From Paenibacillaceae bacterium (GTDB lineage Bacteria > Bacillota > Bacilli > Paenibacillales > Paenibacillaceae): a stretch of 64,000 nt of DNA. The stretch spans positions 1 through 64,000 of the forward strand of contig REGQ01000059.1 of assembly GCA_004134985.1 (NCBI GenBank), read 5' to 3'. Position 1 is the stretch's first letter. Each line of letters starts with the position of its first letter. Below, piece after piece: positions 63,477-64,000 of this stretch. A program made the position numbers and the translations under genes. A model generated the notes under the pieces. That model was not told the DNA's origin. It saw only the letters and a program-made list of their open reading frames with translations, and did not search any database.

Positions 63477-64000
63477 ATGATTATGACACAAAAAGAAATG
63501 CTGTTCATTGTGCAATCACAACTTGCAATTGACCTGAATTGCTCTATCGATGACCTGAACGGCGAAAAGGATAGCATTATTTTTGTTGAAGCTAAAGAAA
63601 ATCCTGGATGTAGACCATTTCCAAGGAAGGCACGTTATTTCGAAATCCTGTCTATGGGAAAATCAATTGTAGTATCGGCTACACCCGAACGGTTGTTAAT
63701 TGCCAAAACACAGATGCAAGGCAAAAACAGGGATACCGTATTCTCCTTACCATTTATCAGAGGTCTTAACTTGCATTTTTTGCCTGATGTAAAAAGAATT
63801 AAACCAATGTCGCCGCCGAAATTTTTTTCATTTGAACTGATGAAGCGAGAAGAAGTGGTCAGTTTATTTGATGTTACAAGATTCAATGAAGCTATTATAT
63901 ATGATACGAACCTTCCCTGGCAGACGGATCTAGCTGTGCTTGCAAAGCAAGAAGGGGAAATTGTTGGTGTGGCAGGAGCAAGCAAAACCTGTACAAAACT
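63477..64000 (+). CDS. GNAT-family N-acetyltransferase, truncated by the window end
   Basis: The frame starts at ATG 63477 after AAAGGAAGGG and stays open to the last base (174 codons). It reads MIMTQKEMLFIVQSQLAIDL, then KARYFEILSMGKSIVVSATPERL, and ends in DLAVLAKQEGEIVGVAGASKTC, where a GNAT beta-strand and the start of the acetyl-CoA region are expected. The arrangement resembles large Firmicute GNAT proteins with an extra N-terminal domain. The C-terminus is not visible. Confidence 0.7.
   Translation, partial: MIMTQKEMLFIVQSQLAIDLNCSIDDLNGEKDSIIFVEAKENPGCRPFPRKARYFEILSMGKSIVVSATPERLLIAKTQMQGKNRDTVFSLPFIRGLNLHFLPDVKRIKPMSPPKFFSFELMKREEVVSLFDVTRFNEAIIYDTNLPWQTDLAVLAKQEGEIVGVAGASKTCTK

Overview
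The window looks like a Paenibacillus-type Firmicute chromosome. The reasons are strong GGAGG ribosome-binding sites, frequent TTG and GTG starts, TTGACA/TATAAT promoters, CcpA-like cre sites, IclR/ArsR/MarR/GntR/WYL regulators, and sugar ABC transporters with no ATPase of their own. No rRNA or tRNA gene was recognised. Much of the window is accessory DNA: single-gene units, gene fragments, duplications and dispersed hairpin repeats.

Layout. 1-2000: an Msr(D)-like ABC-F antibiotic resistance gene behind a long leader with two short leader peptides, a terminator and a ribosome-binding-site-sequestering stem. 2.7-4.5 kb: a duplicated 159-residue gene pair around a degenerate GIY-YIG gene. 4.6-7.1 kb (minus): MFS pump, UPF0303 protein and IclR regulator. 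7.5-12.2 kb: two large secreted proteins, one GxGYxYP and one beta-gamma-crystallin/Vps62. 12.5-15.1 kb: a rifampin phosphotransferase homologue. 15-24 kb: small membrane proteins and regulators, a BBE-like flavoenzyme, a SRPBCC-hydrolase fusion, and a BlaI/BlaR1-like pair with a perfect palindromic operator. 24.6-28 kb: an iron-siderophore importer with a Fur-like box. 28-32 kb and 36.9-39.7 kb: two LLM-oxidoreductase/MFS modules with different regulators nearby. 32-36.9 kb: mostly decayed DNA. 40-45.8 kb: accessory ClpP, UvrA fragment, RCC1 fragment, methyltransferase, beta-helix protein and a second methionine aminopeptidase.

46-54.5 kb is the most unusual part. Short, unrelated genes (copper-amine-oxidase-N stalk protein, pentapeptide fragment, lipoprotein, CPT-like kinase, NUDIX, MarR-IMPDH, small coil protein, RibD fragment, SUKH protein, methyltransferase) all point the same way. 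Most are followed by a conserved repeat of about 100 bp built from two related half-sites around a variable hairpin. This resembles an integron-type cassette array, although no integrase lies in the window.

54.9-62.8 kb is a carbohydrate locus: a GntR regulator, an ABC importer, a PLP enzyme, and two tandem GH76 enzymes without signal peptides. The GntR promoter and the importer promoter share an operator. The GH76 promoter has a cre-like site. The likely scheme is import of alpha-mannan oligosaccharides followed by cytoplasmic hydrolysis. The window ends inside a GNAT acetyltransferase gene.
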